Assembly: GCA_048265185.1 (NCBI GenBank)
Contig: JBLXBZ010000005.1
Location: 62,001-126,000, forward strand
Direction: 5' to 3'
Length of the DNA: 64,000 bases
From: JBLXBZ01 sp048265185
Lineage (GTDB): Bacteria; Pseudomonadota; Alphaproteobacteria; Rhizobiales; Stappiaceae
Part shown: positions 41,545-50,084 of the stretch, one piece after another
How positions within the stretch are numbered: the stretch's first letter is position 1
How the letters are laid out: each line of letters opens with the position of its first letter
The notes under the pieces: model-generated
Seen by the model: the letters and a program-made list of their open reading frames with translations, nothing else
The model's database searches: none
Told to the model about the DNA's origin: nothing
Position numbers and translations under genes: made by a program

Positions 41545-42855
41545 TTAGTTGAACGACTGCGGCATAAGGGTTTTGGGAAGCCAAAGAGCAATTTCGGGAA
41601 ACAGGATTATCAGTAAAAGAATTAGAAGCATGGGGAAGAGGATGATGGCCACGTCTCGCATGACTTGCACCACGTTCATTCCGCCGATGGCCGCGGAGAT
41701 GAGCAGACACAAGCCGTAAGGCGGGGTGACGAGTCCGAAAGCCAATGAAATAATTCCGATGATGGCGAAGGAGATCGGGCTGATGTCGGCGGCTTGGGCC
41801 ACGGGCATCAAGACTGTGCCCAAAATAATTATGGTGGGGATCGCGTCGATGAAAAGCCCAAAGAAGAGGAATAATCCCGCGATGACCAGAGCCGTTGCGA
41901 AGGGGCCGAACTCCATGCTCGTCATGAGGTCCACGATGAGCCGGGGAACGCTGTAAAAGGCCAGAAGCCAGCCGAAGGCGGTGGCGGTGCCGATGGCGAA
42001 AAGGGATATGGAGGCGAAACGACCGGTTTCATAGAAAATGCGGCCAAGATCGCGCACGGAGACCGTGCGATAGATGAACATTCCTAGGAAAAGGGAATAT
42101 ATAGCGGCGATGATCGCGCTTTCCGTTGGGGTGACGACGCCGCCGACGATGCCGCCCACCACAAGCACTGGGGTCATCATGGCGAGAGCGGAGCCTTTGA
42201 AGGCGCGTAGCACCTCGCTAAGCCCAGGCGTGCCAATGATTGGATAGTCATAAACCTTGGCGTATAAATAAACCGTGGCCATGAGGCTTAGGCCGATCAT
42301 GAGGCCGGGAACGGCGCCGGCGAGAAAAAGCGCGCCGACCGACGTTTGCATCACGCCGCCCCAAACCACCATCAGGATGCTGGGCGGAATGATCACCCCC
42401 ATGACCGACGAACAAGCGGTGATGGCGATGGCGAAGCGCTTGTCATAGCCTTCTTTTTCCATGGCCGGGATCAGGATCTTGCCGCAACCGGCGGCGTCGG
42501 CGGTTGATGATCCGGAAATGCCGGCGAAAAGCATGGAGACCGCCACGTTGACGTGCCCCAAGCCGCCGGGCATCCATCCGGTCAGAACTCGGGCGAGGTC
42601 AATAAGCTTATCGGTTATCTTGCCCGAATTCATCAGGTTCGCCGCCAGCAAGAAGAAGGGAACCGCCAGAAGAATGAAGGAGTTATAGGACTGAAACATG
42701 CGGTCCAGAACGATGAACGGCGTGAGCCGCAGGTCAAGCAGCACCAGCGGGATGGTGGCGAGGCCAAGAGCGAAGGCCACGGGAACGCGCAGCACGACAA
42801 GCAAGATGAAGCAGCCAATGAGAATGGCGCAGGCGAGGCCGGTGGATACGATCAT
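41545..42855 (-). CDS. dctM: TRAP transporter large membrane subunit DctM
   Basis: A 436-residue DctM-type protein with about twelve hydrophobic segments. Blocks NSFILLAVPFFLLAANLMNSGKI, MLFAGISGSSTADAAGCGKILIPAM and ACSSVMGVIIPPSILMVVWGG, plus the C-terminal LIDAIPTIIILGTVLMP, are family signatures; the polar residues in the first pair take part in Na+-coupled transport. The start is the ATG at 42855, which overlaps the dctQ stop (ATGA); an ATG eight codons earlier lies inside dctQ. Confidence 0.93.
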   Translation of the reverse strand: MIVSTGLACAILIGCFILLVVLRVPVAFALGLATIPLVLLDLRLTPFIVLDRMFQSYNSFILLAVPFFLLAANLMNSGKITDKLIDLARVLTGWMPGGLGHVNVAVSMLFAGISGSSTADAAGCGKILIPAMEKEGYDKRFAIAITACSSVMGVIIPPSILMVVWGGVMQTSVGALFLAGAVPGLMIGLSLMATVYLYAKVYDYPIIGTPGLSEVLRAFKGSALAMMTPVLVVGGIVGGVVTPTESAIIAAIYSLFLGMFIYRTVSVRDLGRIFYETGRFASISLFAIGTATAFGWLLAFYSVPRLIVDLMTSMEFGPFATALVIAGLFLFFGLFIDAIPTIIILGTVLMPVAQAADISPISFAIIGIISLAFGLVTPPYGLCLLISAAIGGMNVVQVMRDVAIILFPMLLILLLIILFPEIALWLPKTLMPQSFN

Positions 42856-43346
42856 TTCAAGGCGCTCCGAGTTGACCAATACAGGTTGAAGTCTTCAAAA
42901 AGTTGGTAGCCGGAGAACAGGACCCAGAAAGCGCCGGCGATGGGAACGGAAATAAAGGTGATGAGCATGTTGGCGCGCATCATCATCGAATTCTGGATGG
43001 CGCCAAATTGCGCGTATTCCAGCCCGTAGAATAAGAAGATCATGCCGAACCCGAAGATCAACAGATGGACGAGACCGTTTTGCAGCAGGCGAAGAAATGG
43101 ACGCTGCGCGTCGGGAATGACGCGCACGTCAAAGTGGGTCTTATCCCAAACCGCCACCATGGAACCGATCATCACGACCCAGACGAAAATAAAGCCGGCG
43201 AGTTCCTCTGTCCAAAGGTAGACGGGGATTATTCCCGTGTAGCGAGCGATAACCTGCATAGCGACGGGAATTGTAAGGGCTGCGATAAGACAGGCCAGAA
43301 GACCCCGGAAAATATTACAAATTGAATCCAAAACGCGTTTCAGCAT
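42852..43346 (-). CDS. dctQ: TRAP transporter small membrane subunit DctQ
   Basis: A 164-residue protein with four hydrophobic segments in DctQ arrangement (VAMQVIARYTGIIPVYLWTEELAGFIFVWVVMIGSMVAVWDKTHFDVRVI is the core motif). The start is the ATG at 43346, six bases after GGGAGG; an ATG 11 codons upstream lacks this site. It lies between dctP and dctM in the same operon. Confidence 0.92.
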   Translation of the reverse strand: MLKRVLDSICNIFRGLLACLIAALTIPVAMQVIARYTGIIPVYLWTEELAGFIFVWVVMIGSMVAVWDKTHFDVRVIPDAQRPFLRLLQNGLVHLLIFGFGMIFLFYGLEYAQFGAIQNSMMMRANMLITFISVPIAGAFWVLFSGYQLFEDFNLYWSTRSALK

Positions 43347-43375
43347 TCTCGGCCTCCCAACCCGAAGATGTAAAT

Positions 43376-43404
43376 CCACCGGCGCCCGCCAAGGACGCCG
43401 GTGG
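43376..43404 (-). other. Stem-loop between dctP and dctQ
   Basis: CCACCGGCG and CGCCGGTGG form a perfect nine-base stem with an 11-base loop. It follows the dctP stop in minus-strand reading and lacks a T-run; a barrier to exonuclease or a partial attenuator is likely. Confidence 0.5.
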
Positions 43405-43423
43405 CGATGGCGTTTCTTTTGAA

Positions 43424-44419
43424 TTATTGCGCGCGGATGGCTTCCAGCAGGTCAGTGGCGCCGATCTCTGCGGCGTAGGCGTCCTGAACGGGAACGACCA
43501 ATTCAAGCAACTTGTCGCGATCTTCAAACTCGATGAGCTTGATCTGGCCGGCGTCGGACATTTTCTTCAAAAGGACGGCGTCTTGGCTGCTCTCCAAATC
43601 ACGGCCAAAGGCCGCCGCTTCTTCGCCGGCTTTCATAACCGCCGCTTGCAAGTCTTCGGGCAGTTGGCGGAAGGTTTTTCCGCTCATGACGATAGGGCGC
43701 ACCGTAATGGTGTGCTGGGTCAATGAAATATTGGGCGCCACTTCATAAAACTTCAGGTTGTCAACGCCCGCCGCCTCATTTTCAAGGCCGGATATCACGC
43801 CGGTCTGAATGGCGTTATAAACCTCATTATAGGCGATAGCCGCGGGCGAGGCGTCAAAGGCTGCGAACACTTGAGCTTGGATCGGCGCGCCCATCACCCG
43901 CATTTTGTGCCCTTTCAGATCCTCCATGTTGGCGATGGGCTTGTTGGAGACAAGATTGCGCACGCCCCCACCCGTATAGCCGATGATCTTGATGTCGGCC
44001 TTTTCCATCAGCTCGCCTTCGAGGGAAGTGAGAGTGTCGCTGGACAGCACCGAGTTCCAGTGATCCAGATCACGGAACAGGAAGGGCATGTCCATCACCG
44101 GGATGGAGGGCGCCAGAATCGCCATATTCGAAGGGGCGAGGATCGTATAGTCGATGGCGACGCCTTGTTGAAGGAAGGTCACGTAATCCTTCTCAACGCC
44201 CAGCTCGCTGTTGAGGCGAAGATCGAAAACCACGTCGCCATCGTAATAATCCTGCACCAGATTTTCGAATTTGCGAAGCGTTTTCGTGAAGGTGTGGTTC
44301 TCGTCGAACATGCTCGCGCCGCGCAGGGTGATCGTTTCCGCATTGGCCGCGCCGAACAGCATGGTGGTGGCGCAAACCGCGCCCATAATCATCTTGGTGG
44401 TGGTTGTGTAGATAGACAT
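43424..44419 (-). CDS. dctP: TRAP transporter periplasmic binding protein DctP
   Basis: A 331-residue DctP-family binding protein. A signal peptide of about 27 residues (ends FGAANAETI) is followed by ENHTFTKTLRKFENLVQDYYDGDV, VMDMPFLFRDLDHWNSVL and MEDLKGHKMRVMGAPIQAQVFAAFDASPAAIAYNEVYNAIQTGVISGLENEAAG, typical of acidic-sugar or C4-acid ligand proteins. The Arg in HKMRVMG binds the substrate carboxylate in the family. It starts at the ATG at 44419 with GGGAGGA five bases upstream. It is the first gene of dctPQM and probably loads an organic acid for the dehydrogenase at 40452-41459. Confidence 0.93.
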   Translation of the reverse strand: MSIYTTTTKMIMGAVCATTMLFGAANAETITLRGASMFDENHTFTKTLRKFENLVQDYYDGDVVFDLRLNSELGVEKDYVTFLQQGVAIDYTILAPSNMAILAPSIPVMDMPFLFRDLDHWNSVLSSDTLTSLEGELMEKADIKIIGYTGGGVRNLVSNKPIANMEDLKGHKMRVMGAPIQAQVFAAFDASPAAIAYNEVYNAIQTGVISGLENEAAGVDNLKFYEVAPNISLTQHTITVRPIVMSGKTFRQLPEDLQAAVMKAGEEAAAFGRDLESSQDAVLLKKMSDAGQIKLIEFEDRDKLLELVVPVQDAYAAEIGATDLLEAIRAQ

Positions 44420-44477
44420 TTTATTCCTCCCATTTTCCCTTCGCCGCCGCTTGCAGAGGGCGCGCAGGGATGGGGGG

Positions 44478-44507
44478 ATTAGACGTTATCAATTTATGAC
44501 AAGTCAA
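44478..44507 (-). promoter_or_regulatory. Candidate promoter of the TRAP operon
   Basis: In minus-strand reading TTGACT (44502-44507) is followed by an 18-base spacer and TCTAAT (44478-44483). It lies about 60 bp upstream of the dctP start. GACAAGT-C-AAT overlaps the -35 box and resembles a half-site upstream of hyuA. Confidence 0.45.
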
Positions 44508-44586
44508 TAGAATTTGTAAAAATATGTTGGAAATATATAAAATTTGAAAACTCCACATCAGGCGACAGGGGTAGGCTGAGGGCCTC

Positions 44587-45592
44587 ATGAGCGCGCATGC
44601 TTCAATGTCTATCGCTGCTTCTTCAATGGCGCTTGCGTTTTTCCGACGCGGCGGCGCGCAACGCCAGTGTGCTGGCGATTATCGTCGATCGCGGGCTTGG
44701 CGGCGTCCGCACAGTGATGTTCAATGGCCTGTTCATGATTGGCCCGCTTGTGGTGGAGGCGCTGGCGGTGACGGTGATTCTTGGGCTGGAGGCGTCATGG
44801 TTGATTGCGGGGCTGGTCTTGACGCTCCTGCTTCTTTTCCTCCTCGTCACCTATCACATCTCAAGCGAAGTGAACCGGCGCTAGCAAGAATGGTTCGCTA
44901 CGGCGACGCAGAATTACGCCATTCTCAACGAAAGCCTGCATGGCTTTGAAGCGGTGCGGGCCTTTGCTGCAATTCTCGGCCGCCTATCGCGAATTCATTC
45001 AGGGATTGTCGAGCGCGTGGCAATTACTTGACCTGATGGGTCTGCCGAAAGTGGAGGATAAGGTCGCGCATCTATATCATGAAGCCTTGGAACTACGGCT
45101 GGAGGATATGGCGATCTAGGCTGGCGGCGGGAGGTGTTGAAGGTCGCCAACGCCGCAACACCATTGTCGGGATTAAGCGTGATTGTGGGCGCGTCGGGAG
45201 CGGGAAAGTCGCTTTTGGCCAAGAGCTTGGCGGGGCTGCGCGAATATGAGGGACGAATTTTCTCGCCCGTGTCAAGCGAGAGCATCTTTCTTGTCAATCA
45301 GACTGTTGAAATTTTCGATCTCCCTTTGGCGCAAAACGTGGCGCTGGCGGAGGATGCTTCAAGGGACAAGCTCTGGGACAGCCTTGCGCGGGCAGGGTTT
45401 GGCGCTGAGGAAATCGCCGGTTTTGGCGAGCGCTCGTTAGGCGAAGGCGGACGCATGATTTCCGGTGGGCAGCGCAAGCGCATTGGACTGGCTCGGCTGT
45501 TTTATCACGACGCGCGCGTGATCGTGGTGGCCGATCAAGTTTTTCTCATCAAAGATGGGGGTATCGCGCGCGCCGATAGGGAGCGCGGTTGA
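44587..45592 (+). pseudogene. Decayed Atm1/HMT-type ABC transporter
   Basis: Fragments of one ABC exporter of the Atm1/heavy-metal family survive in three frames. Residual membrane domain (RNASVLAIIVDRGLGGVRTVMFNGLFMIGP, 44597-44884) runs into an in-frame TAG, continues as QNYAILNESLHGFEAVRAF, shifts frame to YREFIQGLSSAWQLLDLMGL, then hits another stop. The ATPase part (45134-45592) keeps Walker A GASGAGKS and a signature-like ISGGQRKR, but the Walker B/DEATSALD block is missing, with VIVVADQVFLIKDGG joined directly. The N-terminal part of the transporter is absent. It is clearly a pseudogene with stops, frameshifts and an internal deletion. Confidence 0.85.
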
Positions 45593-45614
45593 AAGGTCGG
45601 ATTTCAGAGGCGGG

Positions 45615-45648
45615 GGAACGGCGGCCAAAGGCCGCCGTTCCGATTTTT
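45615..45648 (+). terminator. Strong terminator after the decayed ABC gene
   Basis: GGAACGGCGGCC and GGCCGCCGTTCC form a perfect 12-base stem with a three-base loop, followed by TTTTT. It still follows the pseudogene's stop codon, as for an intact gene. Confidence 0.9.
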
Positions 45649-45707
45649 CTGAAAAGTCAAAGTCAGGCGATGGCGTCGTCGCCAAAGAAGGCGACGTTCA
45701 CCTGAGA

Positions 45708-47390
45708 TCAACCCAGAATCGCGCTCCATTCCGCCAGCATCGAAGGATCTTTGGCGCTGATGTCATCCATGGACATGTCTTCGAATTCAACGCCGGCGAG
45801 AGTGTAGCTCTGGTTGTTCGATGGAATGGCGATCACAACGGAGCCGTCTTCCTCGGAGAGCGCCACATTGCTGGCCGAGAACCAGCCGAAGTCCAGCATG
45901 TCCGTGGCGGGGTCAAAGTCGAGAACGGTGTTCTTGCCCCATTTCCATACAATCTGCGTGACCGCGCCGTCGTCGTCTGTGGGGGTCTCTCCTGCGCCGG
46001 CGCCATTATCGTCGTCACCGCCAGTTTCCGGGTCCGTTCCCGGGTTCCCGGAGGCGCCGTCCTCGCCATTGGGCTCCCCGTCGTCGCCGCCTCCGCTTTG
46101 GGAAGACGATAACGTGTTGAAAATCTCGCTGAAGGCGTAAGTATCTTGAACAAGACCGCTGCCCACCGGCGACAACGCGCCGACCGTGTCGCCATTATCG
46201 CGGCTCAGCGACCACATGGACACGCCTTCAACGTCGTCGTTGCTTGCGGCGAAGTCCACCAGTTGTTGGGCGTCTTCAAGGGTGAAAATCTCGGTGGCGA
46301 CGTCATTGACGCCGATCATCGGCGTGATGACGAGCTGGGTGTCAAGGCCGATCTGGTCGAATTGCGCCAGGGTCGCGGTGGCGGCGGAAATGGCGTCGTC
46401 GCCCATGTCGCCGGTGTCGTAATAGGAGCCGTAGTTCATGGCCATGATGTTGACGTAGTCGATTTCGACTCCGGCGGCGTCCGCCGATCTGAGCAGGTCA
46501 AGTCCGACCGACGTCAGCCCGGTTGTGAGGGCGGGCAAGGTGAAGGAGATCTCCACATTGGGATTGGCCGCCTGCAATTGCGCCAGAGCGTCGTTGCGCA
46601 GGGCGTTGGCCGCCGCGTCATAAAGTCCGGCGCCTTCGATATCAAAGTCGAGATTGGTGACGTTATAAGCGTCGATCACTGATTGATAGGCGGAGACAAG
46701 GCTGTCGACGGTGGTGAATGTGGTGGCCGCCTCCGCTCCCACGGCGCCGCCGAAAGAAACCGTCACATCCACGTCCATTGCCTGCAGATCGGCGATAACC
46801 GAAGCCATGGAGCTTCCATTGTAAAGGGAGGCGTTTTCAACGTCGCCCGCCCCGCCCCAGCCGATTTGGTCGGCGCCCGAGGTGGTGAGAAACGCCAGAG
46901 TGACGGCGTCCAGCTGGGCGCTTGAGGCGATGTTGACCACGTCTTGGCTTGTAGATAGGGACATGTCGATATAGGGCGAGAACCAGGGGCCGCCCTCGGC
47001 GCCGTCATTTACGCCGCCGTCCTCGACGCCGCCATTGTCCGGGCCGTCATTGGCTTCACCGTCGTCATTTCCCCCGCCACTATCGTCTGGCTCGCCCCCT
47101 GTGTCGCCGCCGTTATCCGTTTCGCCTGCGAGGGCGGCTTTCCATGCGGCCAGCGCGCTGGCGTCCTTGGCGATGATATTGTTTATCGAAAGATCCGACA
47201 GGCCAACGTCGGTCAGCGTGTAGGTCTGATTGTTGGAGGGAATGGCGATCACGAGCGATCCGTTCACTTCAGTCAATTTGAAGTTGCCGGCGGCGAACCA
47301 CCCAAAATCAAGAAGGTCCGTCTGAGGGTTGAAATCGATCTCTGAATTCGTTCCCCAGGACCATGTAATTGTTGTGACTTCAGAGTTCAT
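45708..47390 (-). CDS. GH18-type glycosidase with duplicated terminal modules
   Basis: A 560-residue acidic protein. Residues 1-88 (VTTITWSWGTNSEIDFNPQTDLLDFGWF, IPSNNQTYTLTDV) and about 475-560 (TQIVWKWGKNTVLDFDPATDMLDFGWF, IPSNNQSYTLAGV) are the same module, separated by Gly/Asp-rich linkers. Between them (about 136-440) is a GH18 TIM-barrel with the catalytic DxDxE (NLDFDIEG, Glu252), MAMNYGSYYD and a C-terminal MWSLSRDNGD. GH18 covers chitinases and related glucosaminidases. There is no signal peptide; low-complexity Gly/Asp linkers suggest type I export. The start is the ATG at 47390, with GGAG seven bases upstream. Catalytic competence rests on Glu252 being intact. Confidence 0.82.
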   Translation of the reverse strand: MNSEVTTITWSWGTNSEIDFNPQTDLLDFGWFAAGNFKLTEVNGSLVIAIPSNNQTYTLTDVGLSDLSINNIIAKDASALAAWKAALAGETDNGGDTGGEPDDSGGGNDDGEANDGPDNGGVEDGGVNDGAEGGPWFSPYIDMSLSTSQDVVNIASSAQLDAVTLAFLTTSGADQIGWGGAGDVENASLYNGSSMASVIADLQAMDVDVTVSFGGAVGAEAATTFTTVDSLVSAYQSVIDAYNVTNLDFDIEGAGLYDAAANALRNDALAQLQAANPNVEISFTLPALTTGLTSVGLDLLRSADAAGVEIDYVNIMAMNYGSYYDTGDMGDDAISAATATLAQFDQIGLDTQLVITPMIGVNDVATEIFTLEDAQQLVDFAASNDDVEGVSMWSLSRDNGDTVGALSPVGSGLVQDTYAFSEIFNTLSSSQSGGGDDGEPNGEDGASGNPGTDPETGGDDDNGAGAGETPTDDDGAVTQIVWKWGKNTVLDFDPATDMLDFGWFSASNVALSEEDGSVVIAIPSNNQSYTLAGVEFEDMSMDDISAKDPSMLAEWSAILG

Positions 47391-47702
47391 TCGCCGGCTC
47401 CATATTATTTTACCTCGGATCATGAGGCTTATATTCTTGATTTGAAGGAATATTTTTTAAGAATGTGGCGAAAATTAGTCTAAAATTTTTGAGAAATATT
47501 CATGATTAACGCAAGGAACGGTGAATTTTTCCTAGAAAAAATGTCATGAAATCTTTGATTGTGACGGATGTCCTTACCGGTTGCTGGGCGTGACGCCGTG
47601 GAGAATTCCGGCCTTATTATTTTCTTGTTTATCCTTGAGAATAAATGGGAACCATAGGGCGGCGTGAAAGTTATCATGCCACTCTCAATCCAAGGAGTTC
47701 TT
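47391..47702. other. Intergenic region between divergent GH18 and DUF302 genes
   Basis: AT-rich in the first 130 bases and otherwise featureless. It must hold divergent promoters. I see no convincing operator. Confidence 0.4.
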
Positions 47703-48149
47703 ATGCGTCGTTTAGCTTCATTCGCACTTATCGCCGCCTTTCTTCCAGGCGTCGCGCTCGCCGACATACAGCGCCAGAAAGCGCAAGGAGACGTTCCCGC
47801 CGTCATGGACGCGCTGGTTGGCGCCGTGGAAGGGGCGGGGGCGACGGTCTTTGCGCGGGTGGATCATGGCGCTGGCGCGAAATCCGTGGGGATGGATCTT
47901 GAGCCGGCGCAATTATTGATCTTTGGCAACCCTAAGCTGGGCACGCCTGCGATGCAGGACGACGTCGAGGCTGGTCTGGCGCTTCCCTTGCGCGTTCTGG
48001 TTTATGAAAAAAACGGGCAGACATGGATCGCTTATGAAGAGGTCGAGGACATGTTCGACGATCTCGATATCGACGAAAACGCCGCTTATGTGAAAAAGAT
48101 GGAGGGGGCGTTGAAGAAGCTCACCGCCGCCGCCGCCAACGGCGAATAA
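47703..48149 (+). CDS. DUF302-family exported protein
   Basis: A 148-residue protein with a signal peptide (MRRLASFALIAAFLPGVALA, before DIQRQ) and a DUF302 domain (DVPAVMDALVGAVEGAGATVFARVDHGAGAKSVGMDLEPAQLLIFGNPKLGTPAMQDDVEAGLALPLRVLVYEKNGQTWIAYE). The family is a small alpha/beta fold of unknown function; the mature protein is periplasmic. The start is the ATG at 47703, with AAGGAG five bases upstream. Confidence 0.88.
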   Translation: MRRLASFALIAAFLPGVALADIQRQKAQGDVPAVMDALVGAVEGAGATVFARVDHGAGAKSVGMDLEPAQLLIFGNPKLGTPAMQDDVEAGLALPLRVLVYEKNGQTWIAYEEVEDMFDDLDIDENAAYVKKMEGALKKLTAAAANGE

Positions 48150-48489
48150 GCGTAGAAACCCTTTGGCCGCGAAGAGAAAGCCGAAGCCTCTCTTTGGTCC
48201 AATCCAGACTTCCTCCGCGCCTGAAATTATGAATTTGGGCGCGGTGGAGGGGTGATCTACATATTCATAGGCCAGTTTTGCTCATCAAAACGAGCTTATC
48301 TCGCCTTCGCCGCTTGATCTTGCGGAGAGACTTTTGGGTGGCGTTCTGAAATTTATGCTGAATGATCTATTATAATATATAGTTTTTTGCTCTTGATGTA
48401 TAATTATGGATCTTATTTGACCACTCGAAGCTAGAATGATATATTTTAATATATCTAAACTCAAAATAATATGTAATATTAGATCAAAT
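48150..48489. other. AT-rich promoter region of hipBA
   Basis: About 340 bases, AT-rich in the last 140. It holds several near-palindromic ATATT/AATAT boxes, of which that at 48438-48455 is the clearest. No gene is supported. Confidence 0.5.
48438..48455. promoter_or_regulatory. Palindrome upstream of hipB, likely autoregulatory operator
   Basis: GATATATT-TT-AATATATC is an exact eight-base inverted repeat 34 bp before the hipB start. Similar AT palindromes lie near 48365-48380 and 48466-48481, as expected for cooperative HipB binding. Confidence 0.5.
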
Positions 48490-48846
48490 ATGGCCTATGA
48501 AGCTGAACATATAGCCAATTCTTTGAAAAGGGCGCGGCTAGACAAGGGGCTGAGCCAACGTGAGTTGGCCAAGCGTTGTGGCGTTCCGCAATCCCATATA
48601 TCCAAAATAGAGAGCAACGCAGTTGATCTCAGGCTGTCGAGCTTGATCACGATCGCAAGTGCGCTTGATTTGGAGTTTACGCTTTTTCAGCGAAAGGCGG
48701 CTCCTGCGATTCAGTCCATCATCCGCAGCGCCGCGCTGAACAAAGCGCGAAATGAACGCAATGTTCGCGCGCATGAAATGTCTCTGGACGATGCGCCGCC
48801 AAGTCGACCTGCATATAGTCTGGACGAGGATGAGGACGACGTTTGA
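48490..48846 (+). CDS. hipB: HipB-like XRE antitoxin
   Basis: A 118-residue protein with an N-terminal XRE helix-turn-helix (about 8-65; IANSLKRARLDKGLSQRELAKRCGVPQSHISKIESNAVDLRLSSLITIASAL) and a charged, flexible C-terminus (YSLDEDEDDV). It binds the operators upstream and neutralises the HipA kinase. The start is the ATG at 48490; upstream in-frame starts would extend over the palindrome. hipA overlaps by one base (TGATG), so the two are coupled. Confidence 0.85.
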   Translation: MAYEAEHIANSLKRARLDKGLSQRELAKRCGVPQSHISKIESNAVDLRLSSLITIASALDLEFTLFQRKAAPAIQSIIRSAALNKARNERNVRAHEMSLDDAPPSRPAYSLDEDEDDV

Positions 48847-50084
48847 TGCCTGATGTGTCAATACTCAATGTCGCCCTTCATGGCCAGATTATCGGCACGC
48901 TGACTCTGGTGTCCGGCGAGCGCAGCCTGTTCGCGTTCAATGAGGCGTATATAGAGGATGTAAACCGCCCAACGCTTGGTTTGTCTTTCAAAGATGTTTT
49001 TGGTGAGTTGCGCGCCGACTTCAAACCGGTTCAGAAAAAAGTTATGCCTTTTTTCTCCAATTTGCTTCCTGAAGGCCATATGCGCAGATATCTCGCAGAG
49101 CTGGCGGGGGTGAACGCCGAACGAGAGTTCCTTCTGCTTTGGGCTTTGGGACAAGATCTTCCTGGCGCGGTGACGGTCTTTCCCGCGCACGACGAGGCAT
49201 GGCCGCCAGAAGCGGCAAAGGGGGAGGAGAGAGGCGTTTTTCAAGATACGCAAGCCATGTTGCGCTTCTCGCTGGCGGGCGTTCAACTAAAATTTTCGGC
49301 GATTGAAAGCGCCCCCAGCGGCCTGACCATTCCGGCGTCCGGGGTTGGCGGAGATTGGATCGTGAAGTTGCCATCGCGTGAATACGCAGGCGTACCGGAA
49401 AACGAATATTCCATGATGCGTTTAGCGCATATGTTGGGGTTGGACGTTCCGGAAATCGGTTTGATCGACATTGATGCTATTGCTGGTTTGCCGGACGGAA
49501 CTCGGCGGTTTGGCGATAAAGCCTTCAAAATTCGGCGATTTGATCGTCTGCCAAATGGCGAGCGTGTCCATATGGAGGATTTCGCCCAAATTTACGGTGT
49601 CTATAGTCACGATAAATATAAAAAGGCCAGCATACGCGGTCTCGCTCGTGTCATCGCGGCGGAAGCAACGGACCAAGACGTCAGGGAGTTCATTCGCCGC
49701 ATTGCCTTTAACACCCTAATAGGCAATGGCGACATGCATCTTAAAAACTGGTCGCTTATTTATCCCGATAAACGCAATGCGGTTCTTGCTCCAGCTTATG
49801 ACTTTGTGTCAACCATCGCCTATATTCCAAACGATAATTTTGCGCTCAAATATAGCCGGGTCAAAGATTTTACTGCGCTGGACTTCGATGAATTCTCTCA
49901 TTTGTCGGCAAAGGCGGCCTTGCCTGAGAAAATGGTGGTGGAGGCTGCTAGAGAAATAAGCGCCGATTTTCTGAGGCTTTGGAAACAAGAGAAACAGCAT
50001 CTCCCGATGTTCGACGACGCGCGCAAGGCGATCGACGAACTCTTGCCGAGAACGCCATTGGCGAGGGGACTTCCGTCAAAATAA
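48846..50084 (+). CDS. hipA: HipA-family Ser/Thr kinase toxin
   Basis: A 412-residue HipA-type kinase. Visible are an N-terminal HipA_N-like region (LGLSFKDVFGELRADFKPVQKKVMPFFSNLLPEGHMRRYLAELAGV), FSLAGVQLKFSAI (142-154, the nucleotide-binding entry), WIVKLPS with the ATP-contact Lys, Asp296 in NTLIGNGDMHLKNWS (the catalytic loop) and Asp319 in YDFVS (metal binding). All catalytic residues are present, so the toxin is probably active. HipA of E. coli phosphorylates glutamyl-tRNA synthetase; other targets occur in relatives. It is co-expressed with hipB. Confidence 0.9.
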   Translation: MPDVSILNVALHGQIIGTLTLVSGERSLFAFNEAYIEDVNRPTLGLSFKDVFGELRADFKPVQKKVMPFFSNLLPEGHMRRYLAELAGVNAEREFLLLWALGQDLPGAVTVFPAHDEAWPPEAAKGEERGVFQDTQAMLRFSLAGVQLKFSAIESAPSGLTIPASGVGGDWIVKLPSREYAGVPENEYSMMRLAHMLGLDVPEIGLIDIDAIAGLPDGTRRFGDKAFKIRRFDRLPNGERVHMEDFAQIYGVYSHDKYKKASIRGLARVIAAEATDQDVREFIRRIAFNTLIGNGDMHLKNWSLIYPDKRNAVLAPAYDFVSTIAYIPNDNFALKYSRVKDFTALDFDEFSHLSAKAALPEKMVVEAAREISADFLRLWKQEKQHLPMFDDARKAIDELLPRTPLARGLPSK

